A stretch of DNA of 64,000 bases, from positions 1 through 64,000 of the forward strand of contig CAVTGO010000005.1 in NCBI GenBank assembly GCA_963734275.1, given 5' to 3'. Numbering within the stretch: the stretch's first letter is position 1; each line of letters begins with the position of its first letter. The notes below the pieces were generated by a model. That model was not told the DNA's origin, did not search any database, and worked only from the letters and a program-made list of their open reading frames with translations. Positions 27,828-37,394 of this stretch are shown here, in pieces. The DNA comes from CAVTGO01 sp963734275. GTDB taxonomy: Bacteria; Actinomycetota; UBA4738; HRBIN12. The position numbers and the translations under genes are program-made.

Positions 27828-28975
27828 CCGACCGCACCGACGCCGCCCGCCGCGCGTTCCGCAAGGTCCTGCGGGACGCGCGCGACGTGAACGAGTGGCG
27901 CAAGATCGTCCGGTTCCGACTCTGGATGCCGGTCGCGCTCCAGCTCCTGATGATCGGTGCGGTCCTCGTCTACGCGACCTCGCGGTTCCCCGGGTTCGTC
28001 AACGCGGCCAACCTCACGAGCGTCCTCCTGCTGGCCGCTCCGCTCGCGGCCGTCGCGATCGGCCAGACCCACGCGCTGCTCGTCGGGTCGCTCGACCTGT
28101 CCGTCGGCGCGATGGTCACGTTCGGGGTCGTCATCGCCTCGTTCCACCTGGGTCCCGAGGCGACGGACGCCGAGCTGTTGCGTGGGGTCGGGCTCATCTT
28201 CCTCGGCGGCCTGGCGGTCGGGGTCGTCAATGCGGCGCTGGTGGTGTGGGTCAAGATCCCCTCGATCATCGCCACCCTGGCCACCCTCAGCATCCTGAAC
28301 GGCATCTCGCTCGCGCTGCGGGAGACGCCGGGTGGGGTCATCGACCGGGACTTCACGTCCACGTTCAAGAGCGGGCTCGGTCCGATCCCGGTCTCGTTCC
28401 TCGTCATCCTGATCGCGGCGGCGGCCCTCGACGCCTGGCTGTACGGCAGCGGCTCCGGTCTGCGCGTGAGGTCCGTGGGGTTCGACGAGCGATCGGCGAA
28501 GCGCAACGGGGTTCGGACCAAGTGGGTCCGGGCCAGGGCGCTGATCCTGTCCTCCGCGTTCGCAACGATCGCGGCCTTCCTGGTGATGGCGAGGTCCAGC
28601 GTCGGGAACGCCGCGATCGGCGAGAGCTATGCGCTAGACAGCATCACGGCGGCGGTGCTCGGCGGGGCGGCGCTGTCGGGCGGGCGAGCGACGTTCCTCG
28701 GAGCGGTGGTCGCGTCCGTGCTCCTCGCCCTGATCCTCGTCGTCCTGCCCTTCCTCGGCCTCAGCTCGGAGCACGGACTGATGATCGTCGGGCGTCCTCG
28801 TCCTGCTGGGCATCGTCCTGTTCCAGGCCGGCGACATCAAGGAGCTCGTGAAGCGCAACTACAAGCGCGCCCGGCGGCGTGTGATCGGGAGCCGGCCCCC
28901 CAAGGTGGCCGAGATCCCCGCCCTGTACCCGCCGGGTCTGGACTTCGCGGTGGTGCCGACGGAACCGGACCCTGA
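27824..28975 (+). CDS. CUT2-type ABC transporter permease 2
   Basis: About 380 residues, longer at the N-terminus than permease 1. A cytoplasmic Arg-rich head (RTDAARRAFRKVLRDARDVN) is followed by ten helices with GQTHALLVGSLDLSVGAMVT, PSIIATLATLSILNGISLAL and ITAAVLGGAALSGGRATFLG. A slip near 28790 moves the last helix (LLGIVLFQAGDIKELVKRNY) to another frame. A C-terminal tail of about 40 residues runs to the frame stop at 28975, just before amidohydrolase 2. Start GTG 27824. Confidence 0.8.
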   Translation: MTDRTDAARRAFRKVLRDARDVNEWRKIVRFRLWMPVALQLLMIGAVLVYATSRFPGFVNAANLTSVLLLAAPLAAVAIGQTHALLVGSLDLSVGAMVTFGVVIASFHLGPEATDAELLRGVGLIFLGGLAVGVVNAALVVWVKIPSIIATLATLSILNGISLALRETPGGVIDRDFTSTFKSGLGPIPVSFLVILIAAAALDAWLYGSGSGLRVRSVGFDERSAKRNGVRTKWVRARALILSSAFATIAAFLVMARSSVGNAAIGESYALDSITAAVLGGAALSGGRATFLGAVVASVLLALILVVLPFLGLSSEHGLMIVGRPRPAGHRPVPGRRHQGAREAQLQARPAACDREPAPQGGRDPRPVPAGSGLRGGADGTGP

Positions 28976-30280
28976 TCCGGGGCGGCACCGTGCTCAGCCT
29001 CGACCCCACCGTGGGCGACTTCCCGTCCGGCGACGTGTTGATCGAGGGCGACCGGATCGTCGAGGTCCGCCCCGGACTGCAGGTCGACGGCGCGGAGGTG
29101 ATCGACGCGAGCGGCATGATCGTCATGCCCGGGTTCGTCGACACCCATCGGCACATCTGGGAAGGCCTGCTGCGCAACATCGGCACCGACGTCCCGTTGG
29201 AGGGGCGGTCGAGCTACATCTCGTTCGTCCTGCACAAGCTCGCGCCGGCGTTCCGGCCGGAGGACGCGTACGTCGGCGACCTCGTCTCCGCCCTCGGGGC
29301 GATCGACGCCGGGATCACCACGCTGCTCGACTGGTCGCACATCCAGGGCTCCCCCGCCCACACCGACGCGGTGATCCAGGCGCTGAAGGACTCCGGGCTG
29401 CGGAGCGTGTTCGCCTACGGGTTCCCGTGGTGGGGCAAGTGGGAGGAGCGCCAGCCCTCGTGGTTCGTGCGGACCGCGACCGAGCACTTCTCCACGAAGG
29501 ACCAGATGCTCACGCTCGCCCTGGCCGCGCCGGGTCCCGAGTTCACCGACTTCGAGGTCTCCCGCGACCACTGGAAGCTGGCGCGGGAGGCCGACGCCCG
29601 CATCACGACGCACGTCGGCGTCGGCAGCTACGGCCAGGACGGCAAGGTCCAGGAGATGGGCGAGGCGGGCCTGCTCGGACCGGACACGACGTACATCCAC
29701 TGCACCACGCTGAACGACACCGAGATCCAGATGATCGTCGACACGGGCGGCACGGTCTCGCTGGCCTCGCCGGTCGAGATGATGATGGGCCACGGGATGC
29801 CGCCGATCCAGAAGTTCCTCGACCGGGGACTGACGCCCAGCCTCAGCGTGGACGTCGAGACCAACGTGCCGGGCGACATGTTCAACCAGATGCGCTCGGT
29901 GCTCGCGCTCCAGCGGGCGATGGCGACCGCCGAGGGCAAGACCCCGCTCACGATGAAGGAGGTGCTCGCCTGCGCCACGATCGACGGGGCCAAGGCGAAC
30001 GGTCTCGACGCGAAGGTCGGGACCCTGACGCCGGGCAAGCAGGCCGACCTCATCATGCTGCGGACCGATCGGATCAACGTCACGCCGCTCAACGATCCGG
30101 CGACCGCCGTCGTCGCGGGGATGGACACCGGGAACGTCGACACCGTGCTGATCGCGGGCCGGCGTGATGAAACGTCACGGCCGGCTCCTCCACGTCGACT
30201 GGCCGGCCGTGCGGCGGATGGCCGCCGAGTCACGCGACCACGTCATCGCGAAGTCGGGCTTCAAGCTCCCGAGCATCTGA
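28953..30280 (+). CDS. ATZ/TRZ-family amidohydrolase 2
   Basis: About 440 residues, paralogous in layout to the one at 22501. Motifs: MPGFVDTHRHIWEGLLRNIG (HxH), ARITTHVGVGSYG (His), TTYIHCTTLNDTEI (His), and TPSLSVDVETNVPGDMF (Asp). The C-terminal TPGKQADLIMLRTDRINVTP is the beta-domain end. Start GTG about 28953 is approximate because of a slip near 28965. A slip near 30165 moves the last 35 residues (HVIAKSGFKLPSI). The two enzymes differ between the metal Hiss: this one has a long insert with WSHIQGSPAHTDAVIQALKD and an aromatic-rich WWGKWEERQPSW, suggesting a different substrate. Confidence 0.8.
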
Positions 30281-30313
30281 TCGTCGGGGCGCCGGGCCGC
30301 TATGGTTCGACCC

Positions 30314-31069
30314 ATGACCGAGGAGCACGTGCTCCGCAACCGCGCATCGTGGGACGAGGACGCGCCGAGCTGGGTGGAGCGCGGCCGACGCGCGTGGGCC
30401 TCCGAGGAGCCCGACTGGGGCATCTGGGGCGTCCACGAGTCCGACTGGCATGTCCTGCCCGACGTGGACGGCCTCGACGCGGTCGAGCTCGGGTGCGGGA
30501 CCGGGTACATCTCCGCATGGCTCGCCCGGCGAGGGGCGCGACCCGTCGGCCTGGACAACTCGTTCGAGCAGCTCGCCACGGCGCGCATGCTCCAAGACGA
30601 GTTCGACCTGCCGTTCCCACTGGTGCATGCCGACGGCGGAGCGCCCGCCGTTCGCGAACGAGAGCTTCGACCTCGCGATCTCCGAGTACGGCGCGGCGAT
30701 CTGGTGCGACCCCTACGCGTGGATCCCCGAGGCCGGGCGCATCCTGCGGCCGGGAGGGCGGCTGATCTTCCTCGGTCACTCCCCGATCATGATGCTGCTT
30801 GTCCGGACGAGGAGGGAGTATTCGCCGACGAACGGCTCCAGCGCGACCAGTTCGGGATGCACCGCTTCGACTGGGGCGACGCCGTGGAGTTCCAGATCCC
30901 GCACGGCGAGATGATCCGGCTCCTCCGGGGAGCGGGATTCGAGATCGAGGACCTGCTCGAGATCCGCGCGGACGAGGATGCCGAGTCCGACCACGTCGAC
31001 TGGGTGAGCCCGGAGTGGGCCCGGCGCTGGCCCACCGAGGACGTCTGGAAAGCGCGCAAGCGCGCCTAG
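30314..31069 (+). CDS. Class I SAM-dependent methyltransferase (two frameshifts)
   Basis: About 252 residues from ATG 30314 (or 30302). Motif I is VELGCGTGYISAWLARRGAR, followed by GLDNSFEQLATARMLQDEF. After a slip near 30640, FANESFDLAISEYGAAIWCD and AGRILRPGGRLIFLGHS are motifs II and III, and the frame returns near 30800. The N-terminal HVLRNRASWDEDAPSWVERG is that of the UbiE/type-11 group. The methyl acceptor is unknown. It lies just after the amidohydrolase with 33 bases between and could be part of the same transcript. Confidence 0.75.
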   Translation: MTEEHVLRNRASWDEDAPSWVERGRRAWASEEPDWGIWGVHESDWHVLPDVDGLDAVELGCGTGYISAWLARRGARPVGLDNSFEQLATARMLQDEFDLPFPLVHADGGAPAVRERELRPRDLRVRRGDLVRPLRVDPRGRAHPAAGRAADLPRSLPDHDAACPDEEGVFADERLQRDQFGMHRFDWGDAVEFQIPHGEMIRLLRGAGFEIEDLLEIRADEDAESDHVDWVSPEWARRWPTEDVWKARKRA

Positions 31070-31260
31070 GACCCTTCCTCGACCTCATCGCGCAGCGCAG
31101 AGAGCCACTCGATCAAGATCAGGTCCTGCGGCCTGCCGGCCGTGCGCTTCATGCGGATCAGGTCGTCGGTCGAGGCGACGCGCACAACGAGCCCGTCGAG
31201 ATCCTCGTCGCTCGCCGATCTGTTCAGCTCGTTGAAGCCCTCGTGCCCGCCGGGGTGCCG
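31066..31260 (-). pseudogene. Nucleotidyltransferase-like (AbiEii/DUF6036-type) C-terminal remnant
   Basis: The last about 60 codons of a protein that reads GLVVRVASTDDLIRMKRTAG and RPQDLILIEWLSALRDEVEE, the C-terminal segment of DUF6036-like and AbiEii-like nucleotidyltransferases, which often act as toxin partners. No nucleotidyltransferase core (GS-x9-DxD) is found upstream; instead the frame runs into the phosphoesterase gene on the same strand. Either a deletion remnant or another join. Confidence 0.45.
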
Positions 31261-31280
31261 AGCACGTCGAGGCCCGTTCC

Positions 31281-32644
31281 CTACTTCGCGTCGGCGAAAA
31301 TCGGGCCTTCGCAGTCGGTGCGGAGCGGGACCGGGGCGGGCTCGCGGGGCTCCTGCTCGAAGTCGAACGCCGAGAGCATCGGCGTCGCCTCTCGGTCGCG
31401 GTGGGTGAGCTGAGTGAGGCCCCAGTTGTCCTCGATGAACCGCAGCACGCTGGAGAACTCGCCGAGCTCGTCGCTGACCACGCCCTGTTTCGCGTAGGGG
31501 CTGATCACGAGCATCGGGACCCGGATCCCGAAGCCGAAGCCGTCCACCTGCGGCGGCGCCACGTGGTCGTAGAAGCCGCCGTAGTCGTCCCACGTGAGGA
31601 AGATCGCCGTGTTCGGCCACATGTCGGAGCGCATGATCGCGTTGATCACCTTCGTGGACCAGTTCTCGCCGTGGCAGAAGTTGTACTCGGGATGCTCGGA
31701 CAGCTCGAACCTGGGCGTGATCCAGGTGACGGGCGGGAGCAGGCCGGCCTTGATGTCCTGCACGACGTCGTCCACGGGGAACATGTGCCGCTGCCAGCGC
31801 TCGGGGTCGTTCCGGTAGCGGCTGATCGCGCTGTACGCGCTCCAGATGTACCCCTTCTGGTCCTCGGCGGCCGCGTAGTAGGCCCACGGGATCCTCGGCG
31901 CGGTTCAGCAGGTCGCCCTCGGTGAGGAAGTCGAAGCAGGGATGGACCATCTTCGTGCGGCCCTCGGAGTCCTCGACGGCGACGAGCTGGGTGTCGGGGG
32001 CGTCGCAGCCGAACGTGTTGGAGCCCATCGTGATGCCGGGGATCCGTCTCGGGTTGTCGTGCGCCCCGCCGGACTGCGCCGCGATCGAGTACAGGTGGTT
32101 GGGGAACGATGGACCGTGCGCGCTCGCGAAGAAGTTGTCGAACAGGGCGTACTCCTCGGCGTAGTGCCAGTAGTTCGGGAGCTGTTCGCTGCGCGAGCTG
32201 GCTGTACGCCCAGTCGCCGTGCTCGCCCCTGGTCGAAGCCGTCCATCGCGCCGTCGTTCCACGCGGCGAGCGCGCACGTGTAGCAGTGCGGGATGTCGCC
32301 GGGCAGCCGCCCGTCGGTCGCCGGGGATCAGCTCGCGCGGCGCGCCGCCGCTCCATCCCAACCGTCACGCCGTTGGCGCCGGGGAACGTGCCGAACAGGT
32401 TGTCGAACGTCCGGTTCTCCTTGATCAGGAACACGACGTGCTTGATGGGGAACTCGGTCTCGAGCTGCGTGGCGTCGAAGACTTCCGGGGCTCCGGTCGT
32501 GATGACGCTCGGGCTCGGGAGCGGGCTCGGCGAGGCCGTCGCACGCGGCTCGGGCGCGCCGGAGCTGCAGGCGGCGGCGACGAGCGCGGAGCCGAGGGCG
32601 ACCACGGCCCACACGGACGCGCGGAAGCGGACCTGGCTCCGCAT
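31281..32644 (-). CDS. Secreted phosphoesterase (acid phosphatase / phospholipase C family), lipoprotein, frameshifted
   Basis: PF04185-type phosphoesterase of about 450 residues. N-terminal lipobox ALVAAACSSGAPEP, then a Pro/Ser linker. Catalytic segments are HVVFLIKENRTFDNLFGTFP with the Thr nucleophile, HGPSFPNHLYSIAAQSGGAH, WDDYGGFYDHVAPPQVDGFG with the metal Asp residues, and HRDREATPMLSAFDFEQEPR near the end. Slips near 32340, 32220, 32170 and 31900-31800. It would release phosphate or act on phospholipid at the cell surface. Confidence 0.8.
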
Positions 32645-32704
32645 GGGTCGCGCCAGTCTAGCGACCGGCTGCGTTCCGGCTCGTTCCGGCTCGATCGCGG
32701 TCGC

Positions 32705-33249
32705 CTACTCGGCGAAGCAGAAGACGTCCATGAAGCACCTCGACGGACCGCACGTCGTCGCCGGGATCGTGGTCCGCCTCGGTCGTTGCCCGGACCTCCG
32801 ACCACGATGTCACCGGGATGGTCGTCGATCGCCGACAGGCAGCGGTCGCCGCCGGCACCGCCCACGATCCGATCCCTGCCGAGATCGCCGCGGACGTCGT
32901 CCCGACCGGGTCCGCCGAACAGGTCGTCGCGGCCCTCCTGGCCGAACAGGATGTCGAACCCGGTGTCGCCGCGGACGGTGTCGGCACCCGGGCCCGCGTC
33001 GACCAGGTCCTGCCCCGGACCGGCGAAGACCACGTCGTTGCCTCTCAGGCTTCGATGAAGTCGGATCCGCGGCCCGCGCAGATGACGTCGCGGCCCGGCG
33101 TGCCCGGAGGTCGTCGTCCTGATCCGTCCCGTCGATCGTGCACGCCGGCCGGCCTCGGCGCGAGGCGGGCCGCTCGGATGCCGAGGCGGCCAGGATGGCC
33201 GCCGCCGCGAGCACGTGACCGCACCGAGGATGATCACCTTGCGCATCAT
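32705..33249 (-). CDS. Secreted RTX-type calcium-binding repeat protein, short (frameshifted)
   Basis: About 180 residues. Starts MMRKVIILGAVTCS with a signal-like helix, then CTIDGTDQDDDLR. Repeats follow: GNDVVFAGPGQDLVDAGPGA, DTVRGDTGFDILFGQEGRDD and LFGGPGRDDVRGDLGRDRIV, all Asp/Gly nonapeptides as in the larger protein at 14579. Slips near 33190, 33060 and 32790. The end at TAG 32707-32705 assumes a last slip (VFMDVFCFAE); otherwise the frame runs to 32658. No secretion genes lie next to it. Confidence 0.65.
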
Positions 33250-33388
33250 CTGCCTCCTTTCCTCACCTGAACGCTACTCCTTGAGGGCGCGCCCCAGTTT
33301 GCGGGGAAGCCGAAGGGGCGGGTGGTTTTGCCGCCGACTCTCCGCAAACGCTGGATGGCGAGGCTCTCGGCTACCGACCTAGAAGAAG

Positions 33389-35539
33389 ATGAAAACTTCG
33401 TATCGCCGGGCGTCGCTCGCCCGGCGCCTGCTGCTAGCCCTGGCAGCGATGTTGCTCCCGCTCGTCGCGGTGGCCGGGGTTGCCGTGGTCACCTCCCGCG
33501 CGACGACAGCCGTCCTCCGGGACTTCCGCGCCGAGACCCTCGACGAGTCCTCCCGGATCGAATCGGTTCGAGATCTCCTCGTCCGCGCGGATGACGTGGG
33601 GGAGGCGTACGTCGAGGCCGACGATTCGGGGGGAGCGGCGCAGTTACCTCGTGCTCAGTCAACGCATCAGTCTGGGGGCCAGACCTCAGGACCCTCGACA
33701 CGCCGGAAGAACGGCTCGTGGCGGCGGAGGCCAGCGCCCGGTGGGCGGCAGCGGACGCCGTCGTCGAGATCGCCGCCCGGGTCCCGGTCGCGGAGCGAGA
33801 TCAGGCCATGGATCCCTTCCACGACGACCTCGACATCGCGGCCTCGCTCGTCGCCGACATCTACACCATCAACCTTCGGGAAGTGGGCACCCAGATCTCC
33901 TCGCTGCAGGTCCGCGAGCAGAAGCAACTGCTCTCGACCTTCATGACCTTGATGATCGCATCGATCGTCGCCGTCTGGCTGTCCCGCAGGATGTATCGCT
34001 CGATCACGACGCCGCTCCAGCTCCTGGAGAAGGGCGCGGTCCGGTTCGGCTCGGACGACCTGTCGCACCAGATCCCCGTGCGGGGCGACGGCGAGCTCGC
34101 TCGCGTGACCACCGCCTTCAACGCCATGGCCGCCACGCTGCTCCGAAGCCGAGGACGGATCTCAAGGTTCATGCGCTGCACGATCCCCTCACCGGACTCC
34201 CCAACCGGATCCTGTTCATGGAACGGATGGAGCACGCGATCGAGCGCGCCCGACCGGCGGAGCACACCCGTCTCCGTCCTGTACATCGACGTCGATGACT
34301 TCAAGGACGGTCAACGACACCCTCGGGCACGCGGGCGGCGACGAGACGCTGATCGCGGTCTCGGGGACGCTGGCCGGGCTGCTGCGTTCCGAGGACACCG
34401 TGGCACGGATCGGTGGCGACGAGTTCGTCGTCCTGCTCGAGGAGGACTCTGGACGGGGCCACGCGTGACCGCCGACCGTATCAGCCATACGTTCGGAGAC
34501 ATCTGGCAGGGTCGGCAGGACACGTCCGGCGGGATGCCGATCGGCCTCAGCGTCGGGATCGCGACGCGCCGAGGCATCGAAGGTTGCGACGACGCTGCAT
34601 CCGTCGAGCCGACGCCGCGATGTACATGGCCAAGGCGGCCGGCAAGGGAAGCTGGCGCGTCTCGACGAGACGAGGACGCCGGGCCGAGCCTCGGCTCGGA
34701 GCTGCACCGCGCCGTCGCAAGATGAGGAGTTCGTCGTCCACTACCAGCCGCTGGTCGCCCTGCGTACCGGGGCGATCGAGGCCGTCGAAGCGCTCGTGCG
34801 ATGGAACCACCCAGAGCGCGGCCTCCTCGCTCCGGACGCGTTCCTCGATGAGGCCGAGATCCGGCCAGATCGTGCAGATCGACCGATGGGTGCTGCAGGA
34901 GGCCTGCCGGCAGGTCCGAACATGGAAGGAACACGTCCCGGGCGCAGCGGACCTGTCCGTCCACGTGAACCTCTCGGCGACGGCAGCTGCAACTACCGGG
35001 ATGGGCCGACAACGTCACGCGAGACGTTGCGCTCATCCGGCCTGGCTCCCGAGCATCTCGTCATCGAGATCACCGAGACCACGCTGGTGGCCGACGCCGA
35101 GACGGCCGCGAAGGGAACTCGGCAGCCTGAGAGCATCGAACGTCAGGCTCGCGCTCGACGACTTCGGGACCGGCTTCTCCTCCCTCAGCCACCTCTTCCG
35201 CTTGCCCGTCGACGTGATCAAGATCGATCGTTCCTTCGTCTCGGGCGTGGGGGCCGACGACGAGCGGTCGCGGTTCGTGCAGGCCCTCGTCAACCTCGGC
35301 AGGTCGTTGGAGCTCCAGATCGTCGCCGAGGGCATCGAGGAAGAGAGCGAGCTCGTCTACCTCCGGTCCATCGGGTGCGGCCAGGGGCAAGGCTTCTACT
35401 TCGCGGAGCCCTGCGACGCATGGGGGCTCGAGACGATCCTGCGGGCCGGGGGCCTGCTCGGTCCCGGCGACGGACGCGAGACCGCGCATCCCGCTCACCC
35501 GCCACTCCGGCACGGCCCATGGTCTCCGCCGCGGCCTAG
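33389..35539 (+). CDS. Membrane-bound GGDEF-EAL cyclic-di-GMP enzyme with HAMP (frameshifted)
   Basis: About 710 residues. N-terminal helix LARRLLLALAAMLLPLVAVA, an extracellular region to about 33930, a second helix TFMTLMIASIVAVWLSR, then HAMP (ITTPLQLLEKGAVRFGSDDL). The GGDEF domain begins HDPLTGLPNRILFMERMEHA and has an intact VARIGGDEFVVLL active site. The EAL domain has EAVEALVRWNHPERGLLAP, VIEITETTLVADAET, LALDDFGTGFSSLSHLFRLP and VAEGIEEESELVYLRSIGCG, all intact motifs. Slips near 33635, 33670, 34150, 34270, 34310, 34450, 34590, 34725, 34860, 34985 and 35120. It could both make and break c-di-GMP. Confidence 0.85.
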
Positions 35540-36397
35540 GTCGGACCCGCGTCGAGGACCTCGCGCAGGGCCTCCCCCAGCGGAGGCATCGACGGGATCG
35601 TCAACTCCGGAACGAAGACGCTGGTCAGGGCGCTGTTCCGCGGGCGCGGCGCGGGGAGCGCGAGATCCTCGGCACGTTGAGGCTCGACGGTCCCGACAGG
35701 CCCGCGAGCGCCTTGGCGCGCTGGAGGACCTCGTACCACGACGTCGGCTCGGGGCCGGCGAGGTGGTACGTGCCGAACCGCTCGGTGAGCGCGAGCGGCA
35801 GCAGGCGCTCGGCGAGGTGGCGCACGTACGTCGGGGTGCCGATGCGGTCGGCGAGTCCGCCGGCGGTCTCGCCCGCCGCCGAGCCGCCGGAGCGCGCCGG
35901 TCAGGTAGTCGCTGCCGCCGCCGAACACGAAGCCGGTGCGGACGATGACGTGCTCGGGCGTCAGTGGCGGACGTTCGACTCTCCCGCCGAAGCTTGCTGC
36001 ATGCCGTACACGGTTGCTCGGGTCGGGTCGGGTCGCGCTCGTCGTAGGGCGCATCCTTCTCGCCGTCGAAGACGTAGTCGGTCGAGACGTGCAGGAGGAT
36101 CGCGCCGCTCGCCGCCGCCGCCTCGCGCGAGGTTCCACGGCCCGAGCGCGTTGCCCGCCACGGCCGCGTCGATGTCGCCGGGTCGGCCTCGCACGCGTCG
36201 ACGCTTGGTGAACGCCGCGGCGTTCACGATCAGGTCCGGGCCGAGCGTCGCACGACGATCGCATGCACCGCGTGGCCGTCGCCGATGTCGAGCTCGGCGT
36301 GGGTGAGCGGCGCGCACGTCGTGGTGCGGGGCCGCCGAGCACCGCGGCGAGCGCGCGGCCGAGGCCGCCGCCGGCCCCGGTCACGAGCGATCCTCAC
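35536..36397 (-). CDS. rmlD: dTDP-4-dehydrorhamnose reductase (frameshifted)
   Basis: Last step of dTDP-L-rhamnose synthesis. Starts GTG 36397, overlapping the stop of rmlB. Motifs in mixed frames: VTGAGGGLGRALAAVLG (with one extra base near 36390), LIVNAAAFT, HVSTDYVFDG-type text near 36080, and RTGFVFGGGSDYLTGALRRL. Near the end, ERFGTYHLAGPEPTSWYEVL and then LTSVFVPELTIPSMPPLGEA. Slips near 36385, 36320, 36235, 36205, 36040, 35890 and 35650. The length, about 285 residues, fits RmlD. Last gene of the minus-strand rhamnose operon. Confidence 0.8.
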
Positions 36398-37386
36398 GCC
36401 GGCGTGCGCGCGCTGCAGCACCTCGTCGACCCAGTCGAGGTGATCGCGGTACCAGGCGAGCGTGATCGCCAGACCGTCGGAGAACGGCGTCGCCGGACGC
36501 CACCCGAGCGCCTCGAGGCGCTCCCACGACATCCCGTACCGGAAGTCGTGACCCGGGCGGTCTCGCACGAACGTGATCGAGCGACGGTCCGCGCCGAGGT
36601 ACGCGCACGACGCGCTCGACGAGCCTCGAGGTTCGTCATCTCGGTCCCGCCGCCGATGTTGTACACGCCGCCGGGCTCGCCGTGATCCATCACCGTCGCG
36701 ATCGCGCGGACGAAGTCGCGGACGTAGAGCCACTCGCGCCGGTGCCCGCCGTCGCCGTACACGGGGATCGGCCGGCCCTGCATCGCCGCGGTCGCCCACG
36801 TCGGGATCGCCTTCTCCGGGTGCTGGCGCGGGCCGAAGGCGTTCGTGCCGCGGATCGTCGTCACGGCCATGCCGTACGTCGATCACGTACGACCGCGCGA
36901 GCAGGTCCGCGCCCGCCTTGCTGGCCGAGTACGGGTTGCGGGGGCGCATCGGCGAGTCCTCGGCGAACGCGCCCTCCGCCCGGCCGAGCCGTAGATCTCG
37001 TCGGTGGAGACGAGCACCATCGGCGTCTGCAGCTCGCGGCACGCCTCGAGCACGACCTGCGTGCCGAGCACGTTCGAGACCACGAACGCGCGGGAGTCCT
37101 CGATGCTGCGATCGACGAAGGACTCGGCGGCCGCGTGCACGACGCGGTCGGCCTCGGCGACGAGCGGCTCGACGGCGTCCGGGGTCGGCCACGTCGCCGA
37201 GCACGAACCGGAACCGCGGGTCCGCGCTCGTGGTGCGCGAGGTTCGCCCGGGTGCCCGCGTACGTCAGCTTGTCGAGCACCACGACGTCGTTGTTCGAGC
37301 CACGCTCGAGCAGCAGGTCCACGAGGTGCGAGCCGATGAACCCGGCTCCACCGGTCACGAGGATGCGCTCGCGACGTGTCGGCCAC
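36394..37386 (-). CDS. rmlB: dTDP-glucose 4,6-dehydratase (frameshifted)
   Basis: Converts dTDP-glucose to the 4-keto-6-deoxy sugar. Start GTG 37386. After a slip near 37365 the text is VTGGAGFIGSHLVDLLLERG (NAD loop), LDKLTYAGTRANLAHHERGP, HAAAESFVDRSIEDSRAFV, VSTDEIYGSAG, and NPYSASKAGADLLARSYV with the YxxxK catalytic Tyr. Then GTNAFGPRQHPEKAIPTW and GGHRREWLYVRDFVRAI. Slips near 37215, 36985, 36880, 36620 and 36420. About 330 residues when joined. The Asp-Glu pair after the Thr (STDEIYG) is the dehydratase signature that tells it from epimerases. Confidence 0.9.
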
Positions 37387-37394
37387 GGGCCGAG

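Noticed and set aside
26618..28975. A 785-codon frame opening inside the ATPase and ending after permease 2
   Set aside because: The first 400 codons are a shadow of the ATPase; the true permease starts at GTG 27824 within the same frame.
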